Origin: Nitrospira sp.
GTDB lineage: Bacteria > Nitrospirota > Nitrospiria > Nitrospirales > Nitrospiraceae
DNA: 62,324 nt
Assembly (NCBI GenBank): GCA_009594865.1
Contig: VOPT01000074.1
Span: forward strand, 1 to 62,324
Reading direction: 5' to 3'
Shown here: positions 9,260-18,526 of the stretch, one piece after another
Layout of the letters: each line of letters begins with the position of its first letter
Numbering within the stretch: position 1 is the stretch's first letter
Position numbers and translations under genes: made by a program
Notes under the pieces: model-generated
The model's database searches: none
What the model was told of the DNA's origin: nothing
The model's input: only the letters and a program-made list of their open reading frames with translations

Positions 9260-10321
9260 TTATCCCTTTCCTTGAGAGGAACTCGCTGGCGTCGGCATAG
9301 GCGGCACCACGGCGTCGGGATTGCGAAACAAGGCTCCGGATGCCTGAATAATCCAGTGGATCATATCGGTATCGTTCTGCTGGACGGCAGATCCGGTGGT
9401 CGCCATCAGACCATAGGCACGCCGGGATAAGGCATACCGGCTGAACTTTCGCGTGGTGGACTCCCGTTTCCATGTCGTGCCGATGACACGAAACCCTTCC
9501 CCTTGCATGATGTCCATTGATGGAAAACTTCCCTGCTCATCGCCATAGTGCCAATCGCACATCACAATATCCCGTGGAAGCTGATGGCGCAGCGCTTTGC
9601 CATATCCCGCCGCAATGCCATGGAGATGCTTCGTCTGGGCGCCAGGGAACTCCGCTGGACTCAAGACCATGTCGGTCCACATCCAGGTCTCGATCCCTTT
9701 TCGGCTGAGGTAATCGTGCACCCGAACCACATCGCGCAGAAAAAGGTCCGCCGGAATCATAACTTCACCCAGCTTCAGCCACTTGGACACCTGCCCGACC
9801 GTCCAGCCGAAGGCTTCGTCGTGGCCGATATGGATCGCCGGGGGATGCACCGCCTCACTCAGTTCGTCGAGAAACGGGAACACCACCGCATACGTCGCGT
9901 CCTTCCGCGGATCATAGGATACGGTGTTGAACATTAAGCCCGGATACTGCCGCTGAAAGAATTTCTCCTGATGCGTGAGCAGCTTCACCTCTGGAATGAC
10001 TTCTAAGCCATGAGCACGCGCATAGGTCACCCAGGAGATGAACTCCGCTTTCGTCCACGCGCTCTTCACCGGTTTCCATGGGGCATGATCGAACTGCACG
10101 CCGTCGGTCAACAGCACCTGCACGGCCGTAAACCCGGCCGCCTGAGCCTCATCGACAAAGCCGCGCGCGCGCTCCAACGGCACGGTCCCCGCCAGGACGA
10201 AATGCATGATTCGAAGAGTTTCTCCCGCAGGACTCGACGCCGGTTCCACCGCCGCACTGACTTCCCATGAACCGGCGCACATGACCACCATCGCACACAA
10301 CAGCACTCCCACACGGCCCAT
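9260..10321 (-). CDS. Secreted GH20-like (hexosaminidase-fold) protein
   Basis: The ATG at 10321 opens a 353-residue protein with a signal peptide (about residues 1-24, ending VSA-A). The mature part is a TIM-barrel sequence. Strand blocks FTAVQVLLTDGVQFD and HGLEVIPEVKLLTHQE lead to IHIGHDEAFG, which puts the GH20-type acid pair at D168/E169. A WMWTDM block follows near 213. It lacks the extra N-terminal domain of classical beta-N-acetylhexosaminidases and is shorter than most of them. The substrate is unknown, probably an amino-sugar glycoside in the periplasm or outside the cell. In-frame sequence extends upstream to 10432 without signal-like character, so the internal start is preferred. 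It stands alone. Confidence 0.7.
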   Translation of the reverse strand: MGRVGVLLCAMVVMCAGSWEVSAAVEPASSPAGETLRIMHFVLAGTVPLERARGFVDEAQAAGFTAVQVLLTDGVQFDHAPWKPVKSAWTKAEFISWVTYARAHGLEVIPEVKLLTHQEKFFQRQYPGLMFNTVSYDPRKDATYAVVFPFLDELSEAVHPPAIHIGHDEAFGWTVGQVSKWLKLGEVMIPADLFLRDVVRVHDYLSRKGIETWMWTDMVLSPAEFPGAQTKHLHGIAAGYGKALRHQLPRDIVMCDWHYGDEQGSFPSMDIMQGEGFRVIGTTWKRESTTRKFSRYALSRRAYGLMATTGSAVQQNDTDMIHWIIQASGALFRNPDAVVPPMPTPASSSQGKG

Positions 10322-10833
10322 GTTCGCCCCCCATCGCAACAGTTCTGTCAGACGTAACTCCACGACGGCCGGCCTTGAATCCACAGACTCCCCTCGTATT
10401 CCACGGCTACGTACCTGCCGCTTGCACAGCAACGCAGGACTACGTAGAACAAAATCAGGCGGGCAAAATACACCGGCCCAGGCATGGCGTCAAGAAGTTC
10501 GGATCGAGAAATTAGGCAACGCAAAGATTTTTCCGCCGTGTAGATCAACGTAGGACAGCGCAATGGAATCCAACTACAGGAACGGCCGATTGGGACGGCA
10601 TCGGCGAAAGCGCCTCCGCGACCTGTGAACTGCGGTGATGGCACAGGAAAGAAACACAGGATCGCGACGGCACGGTGCAGCGACTCGTGCCGCTGCACAG
10701 CGAGGGAATGTGGGGGGGGGTCTTACGTATCCTGGCGCTGAGAGACAGTCGGAATGAGCAAATCGCTTGGGATCCGTTCCGGTTCACCATACACTGACAT
10801 CACGAACAGACACGTGTGAAGAGAGGAGCCTCT
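10322..10833. other. Long intergenic region with a 9-G run
   Basis: About 510 bases lie between the divergent GH20-like gene and the secreted protein at 10834. Both promoters should be here. The one striking feature is an uninterrupted run of nine G at 10712-10720, about 115 bases upstream of the 10834 start. Short open frames on both strands do not look coding. Confidence 0.45.
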
Positions 10834-11502
10834 ATGGATACATCACGAACCAGAACCGTCCGATCGACCATTCTTGCGCTGACGAGCCTCATTCTGTCGC
10901 CATTTGTGACGGGGGAGTTGCCGGCGATGGCCCTGGAAGGCAGCGCTCGTACGATCCTGCCCCAGCCGAATAGTCCCGTGGGACTTTCGATCGACCTGGC
11001 CGGCTTCACGATCGAACGCGATCAACTCAAACCCAACGGGCGCCACTACCTCATGGCCTCCCACCCGGGAACGGGCATCAACGTCGCCATCGTCCTGGAG
11101 CAGGTGGCAGGACAGGCTTCGACCGGTGGATGCATCAACTACCTGCGACAACTGAAGAAGGGTCCGACGGTCAGCCGTGGGATTAACGTCGCCCTTTTGA
11201 CGTCACGCGATGTGCCAACACTCGAATATACGCTCCCAGGCTTCCAGGGTGTGCGTCTTGACCAAAAGAGCTTGTACGCTTGCATGGCCGGAGGGAATGT
11301 CTATGCCAACATACACATATCGAAGGTTCAGTACACAGAAGCCGATGCCGCCCTGTTTCAGCAACTGCTGACCACCGTGCGATTACAGCCGGAACCATCG
11401 CCCCGGATCACACCCCACCAGCCGAACACCGCCGCACCGCTGTTTTCTGTGGAACCAGTTCGCTATGAGCAGAAGAACGAGACGAGAGCCATTGCGCCGT
11501 AG
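10834..11502 (+). CDS. Secreted protein of unknown function
   Basis: This 222-residue protein starts at the ATG at 10834, which has a GAGAGGAG site six to seven bases upstream. A GTG at 10816 is in frame but has no ribosome site. An N-terminal signal peptide (about 1-32, ending PAMA) precedes a mature domain with alternating strands and two cysteines (GGCINYL and SLYACMAGG) that could form a disulphide. The C-terminal 45 residues are proline-rich and probably disordered. I recognise no family. It converges with the unknown protein at 11522, 19 bases away. Confidence 0.7.
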   Translation: MDTSRTRTVRSTILALTSLILSPFVTGELPAMALEGSARTILPQPNSPVGLSIDLAGFTIERDQLKPNGRHYLMASHPGTGINVAIVLEQVAGQASTGGCINYLRQLKKGPTVSRGINVALLTSRDVPTLEYTLPGFQGVRLDQKSLYACMAGGNVYANIHISKVQYTEADAALFQQLLTTVRLQPEPSPRITPHQPNTAAPLFSVEPVRYEQKNETRAIAP

Positions 11503-11521
11503 GTGAGACGCCAAGACGCCC

Positions 11522-12739
11522 CTAGCGGGGGGCCGTGAGGGCATCCTGAGCCGTGTGACCGCTCAGGGATTTTTCCTGAATGTTGTGATGGATCTCCAGG
11601 GCAATGACATGCGCCAGTTGATCGGCTGACAGCGCTCCCATCGGGAGGCCTTGTGTCTCCCGATAAAAGGGGTCATCCGAGGCAGCGGGGCGATGGACGT
11701 TGACCAGAATCGCAGCCGGTTGTATGCGCCGCTCCCGTTTTCCCACTACCACCGCCTTCTCCTCAGACAGGACCCTCGTGCGGGTGGCCCAGTCGCGTTG
11801 ATCGATTTTCACATAGGCGACATTCCAGACCGTTCCATTGAGAAGACTGCGGGCTGCCTTCGGGGTCTGCTCCAGGAAAGACGGGTCACGCGCGATCTTC
11901 TGCAGCGCTTCGCGAATACGGATGTCATAGAGCTTGATGGTTGAATCCGCGTGAGTCGGCGGGATCGGCGCGGAATTGCCGATTTCGTACCAGGCTTGTC
12001 CGTCGAGACTCTTCTGATCGTCTACGGTTCGGAGATACGTGTCGAAGAGTTGCTGCAGGAGCCGCACCCGTTCTTCCGCAGACAGACCGGCAATCTCCTC
12101 GTCCGTCAGGATGGGGGCCTTCTGTAGATTTCGTTCCACGGCCACCGCCTTGGCCTTCGGTGCGGTATCGGCCTTGCTCACCACCCATTGAAACTCTCTG
12201 GCCAGCACAGGCAGCAGGGTGTCCGGATGATTGAGATACCCTTTGTCTTTCAGGGAGGAGGCGCTGATCAGGAGTGTGACGCGGCCCGGTTCTTTCGTCC
12301 GGGCCACCAAAAACGGAAAGGCTTTCCCCTCATCATTGATCACCACCGGTTCGATCACGACCTGCTTGAGCGCCTGCTTCGCGAGGCTCTCGTCGAAACG
12401 CGGATAGTCCGCACGATGCTGAAGCATGATGGTGAACGTGTCGATCACCGTTTGCACAGCCGCATCGAGATCGGCAGCGTGCAGTCCGCTGTCATCGGCT
12501 GCCGTGCCCGTGCTCAGAAAGACGTGAAAGGGCGCATCGGGGATTTCTCGACCCTTGCCGAGAACGCGAGGCTCCTCGGCATCTGCATGCGGTTGGTGAT
12601 CCCGGTGATTCGCCTGCGTGTCCGCCACAAAAAGGAGCGCGCAGAGGAACGCACTTGTGCACAACGTCCAGACCATAGGCCGGCAGCCGGCGATGACCGA
12701 GCCAATCCGCACGCAACATCTTGTGAGCCGGTTCACCAT
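11522..12739 (-). CDS. Exported protein of unknown function, downstream of galE
   Basis: This 405-residue protein has a hydrophobic export signal at about residues 22-44 (start M1, or M22 if shorter). A GAGGG site lies upstream of the ATG at 12739. The mature region is charged and mixed alpha/beta, with a helical stretch LTDEEIAGLSAEERVRLLQQLFDTYL (given as position about 212-237) and a conserved-looking C-terminus LSADQLAHVIALEIHHN. No catalytic motif is obvious. It starts 12 bases after the galE stop, so the two are probably co-transcribed, and an envelope or exopolysaccharide link is possible. That link is inference from position only. Confidence 0.7.
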   Translation of the reverse strand: MVNRLTRCCVRIGSVIAGCRPMVWTLCTSAFLCALLFVADTQANHRDHQPHADAEEPRVLGKGREIPDAPFHVFLSTGTAADDSGLHAADLDAAVQTVIDTFTIMLQHRADYPRFDESLAKQALKQVVIEPVVINDEGKAFPFLVARTKEPGRVTLLISASSLKDKGYLNHPDTLLPVLAREFQWVVSKADTAPKAKAVAVERNLQKAPILTDEEIAGLSAEERVRLLQQLFDTYLRTVDDQKSLDGQAWYEIGNSAPIPPTHADSTIKLYDIRIREALQKIARDPSFLEQTPKAARSLLNGTVWNVAYVKIDQRDWATRTRVLSEEKAVVVGKRERRIQPAAILVNVHRPAASDDPFYRETQGLPMGALSADQLAHVIALEIHHNIQEKSLSGHTAQDALTAPR

Positions 12740-12751
12740 CTGCGATCGCCC

Positions 12752-13777
12752 TCAGCCCGCATACCCGGTCGGATTCTTCTGTTGCCAGCGCCAAGCATCG
12801 CCACACATTTCCTCCAACCCGCGAGCGGCCCGCCAGCCCAGCGCTGTCTGCGCATACCCTGGATCGGCATAACAGGAGGCGACATCACCGGGACGCCGCG
12901 GCGCAATCTTGTAAGGAACTGCCTTCCCGCTGGCTTTCTCAAAGGCCCGGACAATTTCCAGCACGCTATAGCCGTTTCCGGTGCCGAGATTGACGGTCAG
13001 GCATTCCTTCGGGCGATCCAATCGTTCGAGTGCCTCCAACGCTTTGAGATGACCGAGCGCCAGATCCACCACATGAATGTAGTCGCGCACGCCCGTTCCG
13101 TCCGGGGTGGAATAATCGTTACCCCATACATTCAGATGTTCTCGCCGGCCGACGGCCACCTGTGCCACAAACGGGAGAAGATTGTTCGGCATGCCCTGAG
13201 GATCCTCTCCGATCAGGCCGCTCGCATGCGCCCCGACCGGATTAAAATATCGCAGGATGCCGATCCGCCAGGAGTGATTGCTCCGCTGCAGATCGCGCAA
13301 GATCTCCTCGACCATCAGTTTCGTACGCCCATAGGGGTTGGTCGCGGATAGAGGGTGATCTTCGGTCAACGGCAAGCGCTGCGGATCTCCATAGACGGTG
13401 GCAGACGAACTGAAGACCAGGGTACTGACGCCACACTCCCCCAACGCCTCGAGTAGACGCACAGATCCCACCACGTTGTTGTCGTAATAGGACAGCGGCT
13501 TTTCGACCGATTCACCCACCGCTTTCAACCCGGCAAAGTGGATGACCGACGTGGCACCGCTCTCCCGAAGCGCCGCGACCAGAGCGGCCCGATCCCGAAT
13601 GTCACCCCGAATCAGACGAAGGGATTTTCCCGTGATGCGTTGCACACGCGCCAGGGCTTCAGGATGGCTATTGGAAAAGTTGTCGAACACGGTCACTGCC
13701 GAGCCGGCACTGAGCAGTTCCACACAGGTATGCGAACCGATATACCCGGCGCCCCCCGTCACCAAGATCATGCGCAT
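12752..13777 (-). CDS. galE: UDP-glucose 4-epimerase
   Basis: This 341-residue extended short-chain dehydrogenase has the NAD-binding GGAGYIGSH at about 8-16, DNFSNS near 32-37 and HFAGLKAVGES at 80-90. The catalytic residues are S124 in FSSSATVYG and Y149/K153 in NPYGRTK. The C-terminal sugar-binding blocks include VRDYIHVVDLA and LNLGTGNGYSV. It interconverts UDP-glucose and UDP-galactose for envelope sugars. The length is normal. The gene leads a small minus-strand unit with the unknown exported protein. Confidence 0.95.
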   Translation of the reverse strand: MRMILVTGGAGYIGSHTCVELLSAGSAVTVFDNFSNSHPEALARVQRITGKSLRLIRGDIRDRAALVAALRESGATSVIHFAGLKAVGESVEKPLSYYDNNVVGSVRLLEALGECGVSTLVFSSSATVYGDPQRLPLTEDHPLSATNPYGRTKLMVEEILRDLQRSNHSWRIGILRYFNPVGAHASGLIGEDPQGMPNNLLPFVAQVAVGRREHLNVWGNDYSTPDGTGVRDYIHVVDLALGHLKALEALERLDRPKECLTVNLGTGNGYSVLEIVRAFEKASGKAVPYKIAPRRPGDVASCYADPGYAQTALGWRAARGLEEMCGDAWRWQQKNPTGYAG

Positions 13778-13938
13778 CGCCTCCGCTGGAATGAGATGAG
13801 AATACGTGCCTCTCCCCGCCTACGATACACCGCCTCGAGAGCGCGCACAATGGCACGGCCGGAACCACATGGCTTCCTTATTTCGACCTAGCCGTTTCCC
13901 GTCGCACTCCGTTACACTTCGATCACGCAGGGACACCG

Positions 13939-14802
13939 ATGCACCACGAGCGCAACACCAACTATTACGCCATCCTGGAACTGTCGGTTGACGCGACGGA
14001 AGTCGATATTAAACGTGCCTGGCATGAACAGATGCAGGTGTGGCATCCTGATCGCTTCGTGCATTCCCCCCCGCTACACAAAAAAGCGGAAGCTCGCACG
14101 CAACTCATCAATCAGGCCTATCAAACCCTCAGCGATCCGGCTGCACGCGCCCGCTATGATAGTGGAAGGCAACATCCCTCCGCCTCGCCGCCTCCCCCAC
14201 CGCGCCCTGGTCCAGCGCCTCGCCCGCAATCGGCCGCACGTCCGCGCCAGGAGTTACGCGGGCCGCAAACCATGTTGAACGTCACCCGGTTCGGTCATGC
14301 GAAAATCATGGTGCCTGCCATCCATCTCCTGGTCGATATACACGAAACACAGCCCTATACATTCAAAGGACTCATTCGGATCGCCGGAACACGTATACAA
14401 GCCCTGTCGGCCGGCGACTACGCCATTGAAGAGGCGCCGGATATTTTTCGTGTCGAACGTCGACGCGCGGAAGACATCAATACTATTTTCTCGAATCCAT
14501 CCGACAATCGGCCGCGCTTTCTCCGGGAGCTCGAGCCGCTGCTCACAATTCCCCATCGGTTTCTGGTCATCGAAGGCTCCGTGCATTCCCATCGCGGTGC
14601 AGGCCGGCTTGGCCAGTATCATCGCAATGGCCTGATAGACTTTCTCGATTCCCTGACGGCGCGATTCGGGATTGAGATCGTCCAGGCAGAGAGCCGTGAA
14701 GAAGCCGAGGAACGAGTCGCAAATCTGGCCGCTATCCATTACGCCTACCATCTCGCCGAACAGCAGGGCCTCGGCCGATGCCTGACAGAAAACGATGTCT
14801 GA
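13939..14802 (+). CDS. J-domain / ERCC4-type nuclease fusion protein
   Basis: This 287-residue protein joins two domains. Residues about 7-75 form a DnaJ J-domain with the HPD tripeptide at 36-38 (WHPDRF) and helix IV DPAARARYD. A Pro-rich linker covers about 80-105. Residues about 122-270 match bacterial and phage ERCC4/XPF nucleases: LLVDIHETQPYTF (family VDTREQxPYxF, with the R replaced by H), the GDY block at 159-161, VERRRAED at 172-179 (family ERKxxxD) and LVIEGS near 209-214. Such nucleases cut branched or flapped DNA. The J-domain implies recruitment of, or by, a DnaK partner. A CAGGGA ribosome site precedes the ATG. A Ycf46-like AAA ATPase follows 100 bases later. The fusion call is strong; the function is unknown. 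Confidence 0.82.
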   Translation: MHHERNTNYYAILELSVDATEVDIKRAWHEQMQVWHPDRFVHSPPLHKKAEARTQLINQAYQTLSDPAARARYDSGRQHPSASPPPPPRPGPAPRPQSAARPRQELRGPQTMLNVTRFGHAKIMVPAIHLLVDIHETQPYTFKGLIRIAGTRIQALSAGDYAIEEAPDIFRVERRRAEDINTIFSNPSDNRPRFLRELEPLLTIPHRFLVIEGSVHSHRGAGRLGQYHRNGLIDFLDSLTARFGIEIVQAESREEAEERVANLAAIHYAYHLAEQQGLGRCLTENDV

Positions 14803-14902
14803 CAGAATGCCGATTCCCTCCGTCTGCAGAGCCCCTTCGCCTTAGCCCGCAATCCCCCCTTTACTTGGTGAGAGCGTGTACCCGTGTTAGCATGTCACTC
14901 CT

Positions 14903-16465
14903 ATGCCTCTCTCAACCACCGTGCACGATCTCCGCACCCTGATCCGCTCCTGCCACCCGCTCATTGTGATCGAGACCGTTGAAGAAGACCGGGTAATGAC
15001 CCTGCTGCAATCCGTCGCCGCCCAGGAGCGGATGCCGCTGTTCGAATGGTCGATTACGAGAGGCCTTACCAGAGCCGAGGAAGGACCAGGTCTCAGCAAG
15101 CTCACCGCCACGCCCCTGGCGGTGCTTCAACATCTCCATGGATTGACGGTCGAAGGCATGTTCTGGTTGAAGGATCTTGCACCGCACTTGCAGGATGCCG
15201 CGGTCGCGCGCCAGCTGCGCGAAGTGAGCCATCGCTTCGGCCGATCACGCGCGACCTGTCTCATGACGGGGCATCCCATCGCCCTGCCGCTCGACCTCGA
15301 TCAGATTGCGGTGCGGCTCGACCTGCAGCTCCCGGATCGAGATGAATTACACACGATGCTTCAGAGCGTTCTCCAATCGTTGCGGACGCGAACGTCACCC
15401 CGTCGACCAACATCGACCACCATCGTGCAAAGTCTGCTCAACTCCATGAGTGTTCACAAGTCGGCGATCGCAAGCCCGTCCGACCACGACTGTGAGGCCA
15501 TCCTCCGCGCCCTACGAGGACTGACCTTGCATCAGGCACGGCAGGTCATCACGCAATGCGTCGTCGAAGATGGAGTCCTCTCCGCCGATGATGTACAAAC
15601 CATTCTCACGCGCAAGGTCCAGGCGATACGAGACGGCGGCTTGCTGGAATATTATCCGTTGGAAGACAACCGGTTCGAACTGGGCGGCTTCGTGAATTTG
15701 AAGTCCTGGCTGGAGCGGGCGAAGGTGGGGTTCACGGCCGAGGCCAAGGCGCTCAACCTGACTCCGCCGCGCGGCATCATGCTGGTCGGTGTGCCGGGAT
15801 GCGGCAAATCGCTCGCGGCCAAAGCTATCGCGCGCGAGTGGCAACTGCCGCTGCTCAAACTGGACGCAGGCCGGTTGTTCGACAAATTTATCGGCGAGTC
15901 CGAAAAGAACTTTCGCAAGGCCATCGAGATGGCCGAATCCCTGTCTCCGATCGTGCTTTGGATCGATGAAATCGAAAAGGCGATGTCCGCGGGTAGCGGC
16001 AGCGGGGATGCGGATGGGGGCTTGAGCCGCCGGCTTTTCGGCGCCTTCCTCACCTGGCTACAGGAAAAGAAGCAGGAGGTCTTCGTCGTGGCGACAGCCA
16101 ACACACTGTCCGCTCTGCCGCCGGAGTTGCTGCGCAAAGGTCGCTTTGACGAGATCTTCTTTGTGGACCTGCCCGACACAGACGAACGCACCGCCATCTG
16201 GGCGATCCATCTGGGCCTGCGCAAACAAGACCGCTCACAATTCAATCTCCCGAAGCTCGTCGACGCCAGCACAGGTTTCAGTGGGTCGGAAATCGAGCAG
16301 GCCGTGGTCGCCGGCCTGTACCGCGCGCTGTATCACAAGCAGTCGTTGACGACCGATCTTCTCATCGAGGAACTCTCCCATACCGTACCGCTGTCGGTGA
16401 CGCGGAGCGAAGAGATCAATCAGCTGCGAGCCACGGCTCAAGGCCGCTTCGTCAACGTGCGATAA
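14903..16465 (+). CDS. Ycf46-like AAA+ ATPase
   Basis: This 520-residue protein has an N-terminal RecA-like degenerate domain (1-240, HPLIVIETVEEDRV) and a C-terminal AAA+ module. Walker A is GVPGCGKS at 296-303, Walker B VLWIDEIEKA at about 351-360, sensor-1 VVATANT at about 396-401, and the arginine finger region RKGRFDE at 411-417. This is the architecture of Ycf46 proteins of cyanobacteria and plastids and their bacterial relatives, whose substrate is not well defined; some act in photosynthesis or carbon-uptake control. Its position behind the J-domain/ERCC4 gene suggests a shared DNA- or protein-remodelling task, but that is inference. Confidence 0.88.
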   Translation: MPLSTTVHDLRTLIRSCHPLIVIETVEEDRVMTLLQSVAAQERMPLFEWSITRGLTRAEEGPGLSKLTATPLAVLQHLHGLTVEGMFWLKDLAPHLQDAAVARQLREVSHRFGRSRATCLMTGHPIALPLDLDQIAVRLDLQLPDRDELHTMLQSVLQSLRTRTSPRRPTSTTIVQSLLNSMSVHKSAIASPSDHDCEAILRALRGLTLHQARQVITQCVVEDGVLSADDVQTILTRKVQAIRDGGLLEYYPLEDNRFELGGFVNLKSWLERAKVGFTAEAKALNLTPPRGIMLVGVPGCGKSLAAKAIAREWQLPLLKLDAGRLFDKFIGESEKNFRKAIEMAESLSPIVLWIDEIEKAMSAGSGSGDADGGLSRRLFGAFLTWLQEKKQEVFVVATANTLSALPPELLRKGRFDEIFFVDLPDTDERTAIWAIHLGLRKQDRSQFNLPKLVDASTGFSGSEIEQAVVAGLYRALYHKQSLTTDLLIEELSHTVPLSVTRSEEINQLRATAQGRFVNVR

Positions 16466-16633
16466 GCGGGTTCCACCCTCTTCGTTCTCATGACGTGCGG
16501 TTTCAGGCACCCATACTTCATCACGATCACGCGCAGAACGTCGCCTCCTGATACCCTCGCAGGGCTGGCCGTTCATACAGTAAGATAACTCCCTGCGTCT
16601 CATGCTCAGGCGGCAGTGAATCCTTCAGACTCG

Positions 16634-16661
16634 TCATGCCTCTAACGATCGAAAGGCATGA
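16634..16661. promoter_or_regulatory. 8-bp inverted repeat upstream of TPR gene
   Basis: Perfect arms TCATGCCT (16634-16641) and AGGCATGA (16654-16661) are separated by 12 bases that contain a CGATCG palindrome. The site is 33 bases before the TPR gene start at 16695. It could be an operator or a leader hairpin. The rest of the 229-base gap shows nothing else. Confidence 0.35.
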
Positions 16662-16694
16662 GACGGCTTTGCCATAACACGAGAAACCTCCACC

Positions 16695-18461
16695 ATGATC
16701 ATACATAAATTCCTCGTCGCGGTTCGTGGTGACCGACCGGTTCACCGCCATGTCCAGCGGCTTGTCCTATCGGTCATGCTCCTTCTCATGCTCATTGCGG
16801 AAACCGATTCCGTCGCGTCGCCCAACGACATCCCGCTCAACCCGGAAAGCCAGATCGCACAACATGCCAAGGCCGCCTGGGAACAGGGCACGCTCGCTCT
16901 CGCGCTCGGTATCGTCGAGCAGGGGATTTATGAGCATCCTCACGCCCTCGCGCTCCATCAACTTCGCGGTGACATGTTGGCCACCTCGCGCCAGACCGAA
17001 GCCGCGCTTGAATCGTACGACACGGTTCTCGCGCGTGTCCCCGCCGCGCTCGATGTGCGATGGGCCAAGTGGAGCGTGTTGGTGAGATCAGGGCACGTCG
17101 AAGAAGCGGTCGCCGAACTTCAACGCATCGCGGCCATCGATCCGCACAATCCGCTGATCCATTTGCGTCTGGCACGCGAACTCCGGAAACTCGACCGCCT
17201 GGAGGAATCCTTCGAAGCCTACAAGAAAGCGGTAGCGCTCGGCCCGGACATGCTCAACTGGCGATTGGCCCTGGCCCGGGCACGGTTTGACATTCTCGAT
17301 TACGAAGGCGCCGAGGGCGACGTGCAGTTCGTTCTGGATCGAGTCTCACCCGGTTCGCCGCTTCACCTGTCGGCCAGAAATCTGCTCACGGTGTTCTTCG
17401 GTTCGACGGAGCGGGGCCGCCGCTTCGCACCGGTCATGACGCCGGATGTCAGTCCGACACAACTCCGCGACTGGTCGATGATACGCGCAGAGGGGTATCG
17501 GCTGTTCGAGGCAGGACGATTCCGGGAGGCCGAACCGGTCTACCGGGAACTCCTGCGTCTCAACCCGATGGATCCGCTGGCCGGCCAGCACCTCAGCCTC
17601 ATCCTCATGGGATTGGGCCGATGCAAAGACGCGCTCGCGGTATCTCAGGTGGGATCTGAATTCGACCCGACGGATGAGGAACATACGACGACGGCGTTTC
17701 GGCTGGGCCAATGCATGGTGGAACTGGGACGCTGGGAGGACGCCTACATGCAGTTCAAGACACTCTACGATGCGACCCTGGAGTTTGAAAAATCGACGAA
17801 GGACCTCGAACTCCCGTCCGGAACGCGGGTACTCAATAAGGCGACCCTCATGCAGTGGTTGGACAAGGTGCGTGTACACGTGCCGGAGTTTGCGCAACAG
17901 GTCGAAGAGGAGGCTGCAGCCAATGCAGCTCAGGCCAAAGCGGCAACGCGGACCATTCCCTCGGAGGCGGAGCTCGCGGCCAAGGCCATCGACGCCTTGA
18001 AGCCGCAAAACACGCTGGATGCTGCCGCCTCCCTCGTCGGCCGCGACGCCGACTTCGCCTGGTTCCGCTTCGTCATTCCAGCAACAAAGGTGATGCGCGA
18101 CGATTCGCCGACCGGCGCGCACGACTTCATTCCGTTGGATCCGGGCATTAGCTTCCCAGGCAGTCAGCAGGATATCTATCTGGTCTTCAGCCTGGTCACC
18201 GCTTCGTACGATGAGGTGCCCCTGGCCGCCCGTTGTTTCAAAGAGACCGCCGAATTGGCCGGCGCACACGCAGCCGTCGCGCAAGACCGGCTCATCATGT
18301 CCACGAACGATCAGTCCGGTTATTTTGTTCTGCCCCGCCCGGCCACAGGATGGACGGCCGGTCTCTACCGGTGCGGGCTGTTTGCAGGGGAAGAAACATC
18401 GGCCTATACGCAGGTTGATGAGGTGCGCTTCCGCATCATCGAACCGGCAAGGCCTTCGTAA
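16695..18461 (+). CDS. Exported TPR-repeat protein
   Basis: This 588-residue protein has an N-terminal export signal or anchor (hydrophobic about 24-36), then TPR-type helix pairs from about 50 to 400. The repeats include QLRGDMLATSRQTEAALESYDTVL (positions about 90-113), HLRLARELRKLDRLEESFEAYKKA-type units and AYMQFKTLYDATL. A non-TPR C-terminal region (about 440-588) is beta-rich, with DADFAWFRFVIPATKV and FVLPRPATGWTAGLYRCGLF, and may be an immunoglobulin-like domain. The alanine-rich helix in between is coiled-coil-like. It probably acts as a periplasmic scaffold. No partner is identifiable. The start is weakly supported by its ribosome site. Confidence 0.72.
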   Translation: MIIHKFLVAVRGDRPVHRHVQRLVLSVMLLLMLIAETDSVASPNDIPLNPESQIAQHAKAAWEQGTLALALGIVEQGIYEHPHALALHQLRGDMLATSRQTEAALESYDTVLARVPAALDVRWAKWSVLVRSGHVEEAVAELQRIAAIDPHNPLIHLRLARELRKLDRLEESFEAYKKAVALGPDMLNWRLALARARFDILDYEGAEGDVQFVLDRVSPGSPLHLSARNLLTVFFGSTERGRRFAPVMTPDVSPTQLRDWSMIRAEGYRLFEAGRFREAEPVYRELLRLNPMDPLAGQHLSLILMGLGRCKDALAVSQVGSEFDPTDEEHTTTAFRLGQCMVELGRWEDAYMQFKTLYDATLEFEKSTKDLELPSGTRVLNKATLMQWLDKVRVHVPEFAQQVEEEAAANAAQAKAATRTIPSEAELAAKAIDALKPQNTLDAAASLVGRDADFAWFRFVIPATKVMRDDSPTGAHDFIPLDPGISFPGSQQDIYLVFSLVTASYDEVPLAARCFKETAELAGAHAAVAQDRLIMSTNDQSGYFVLPRPATGWTAGLYRCGLFAGEETSAYTQVDEVRFRIIEPARPS

Positions 18462-18526
18462 TAATAGTCCGCGGCATGGCGACGGGTGGCGGACAACGGA
18501 GGAAGAGAATCACTGGCTGGACTGCA

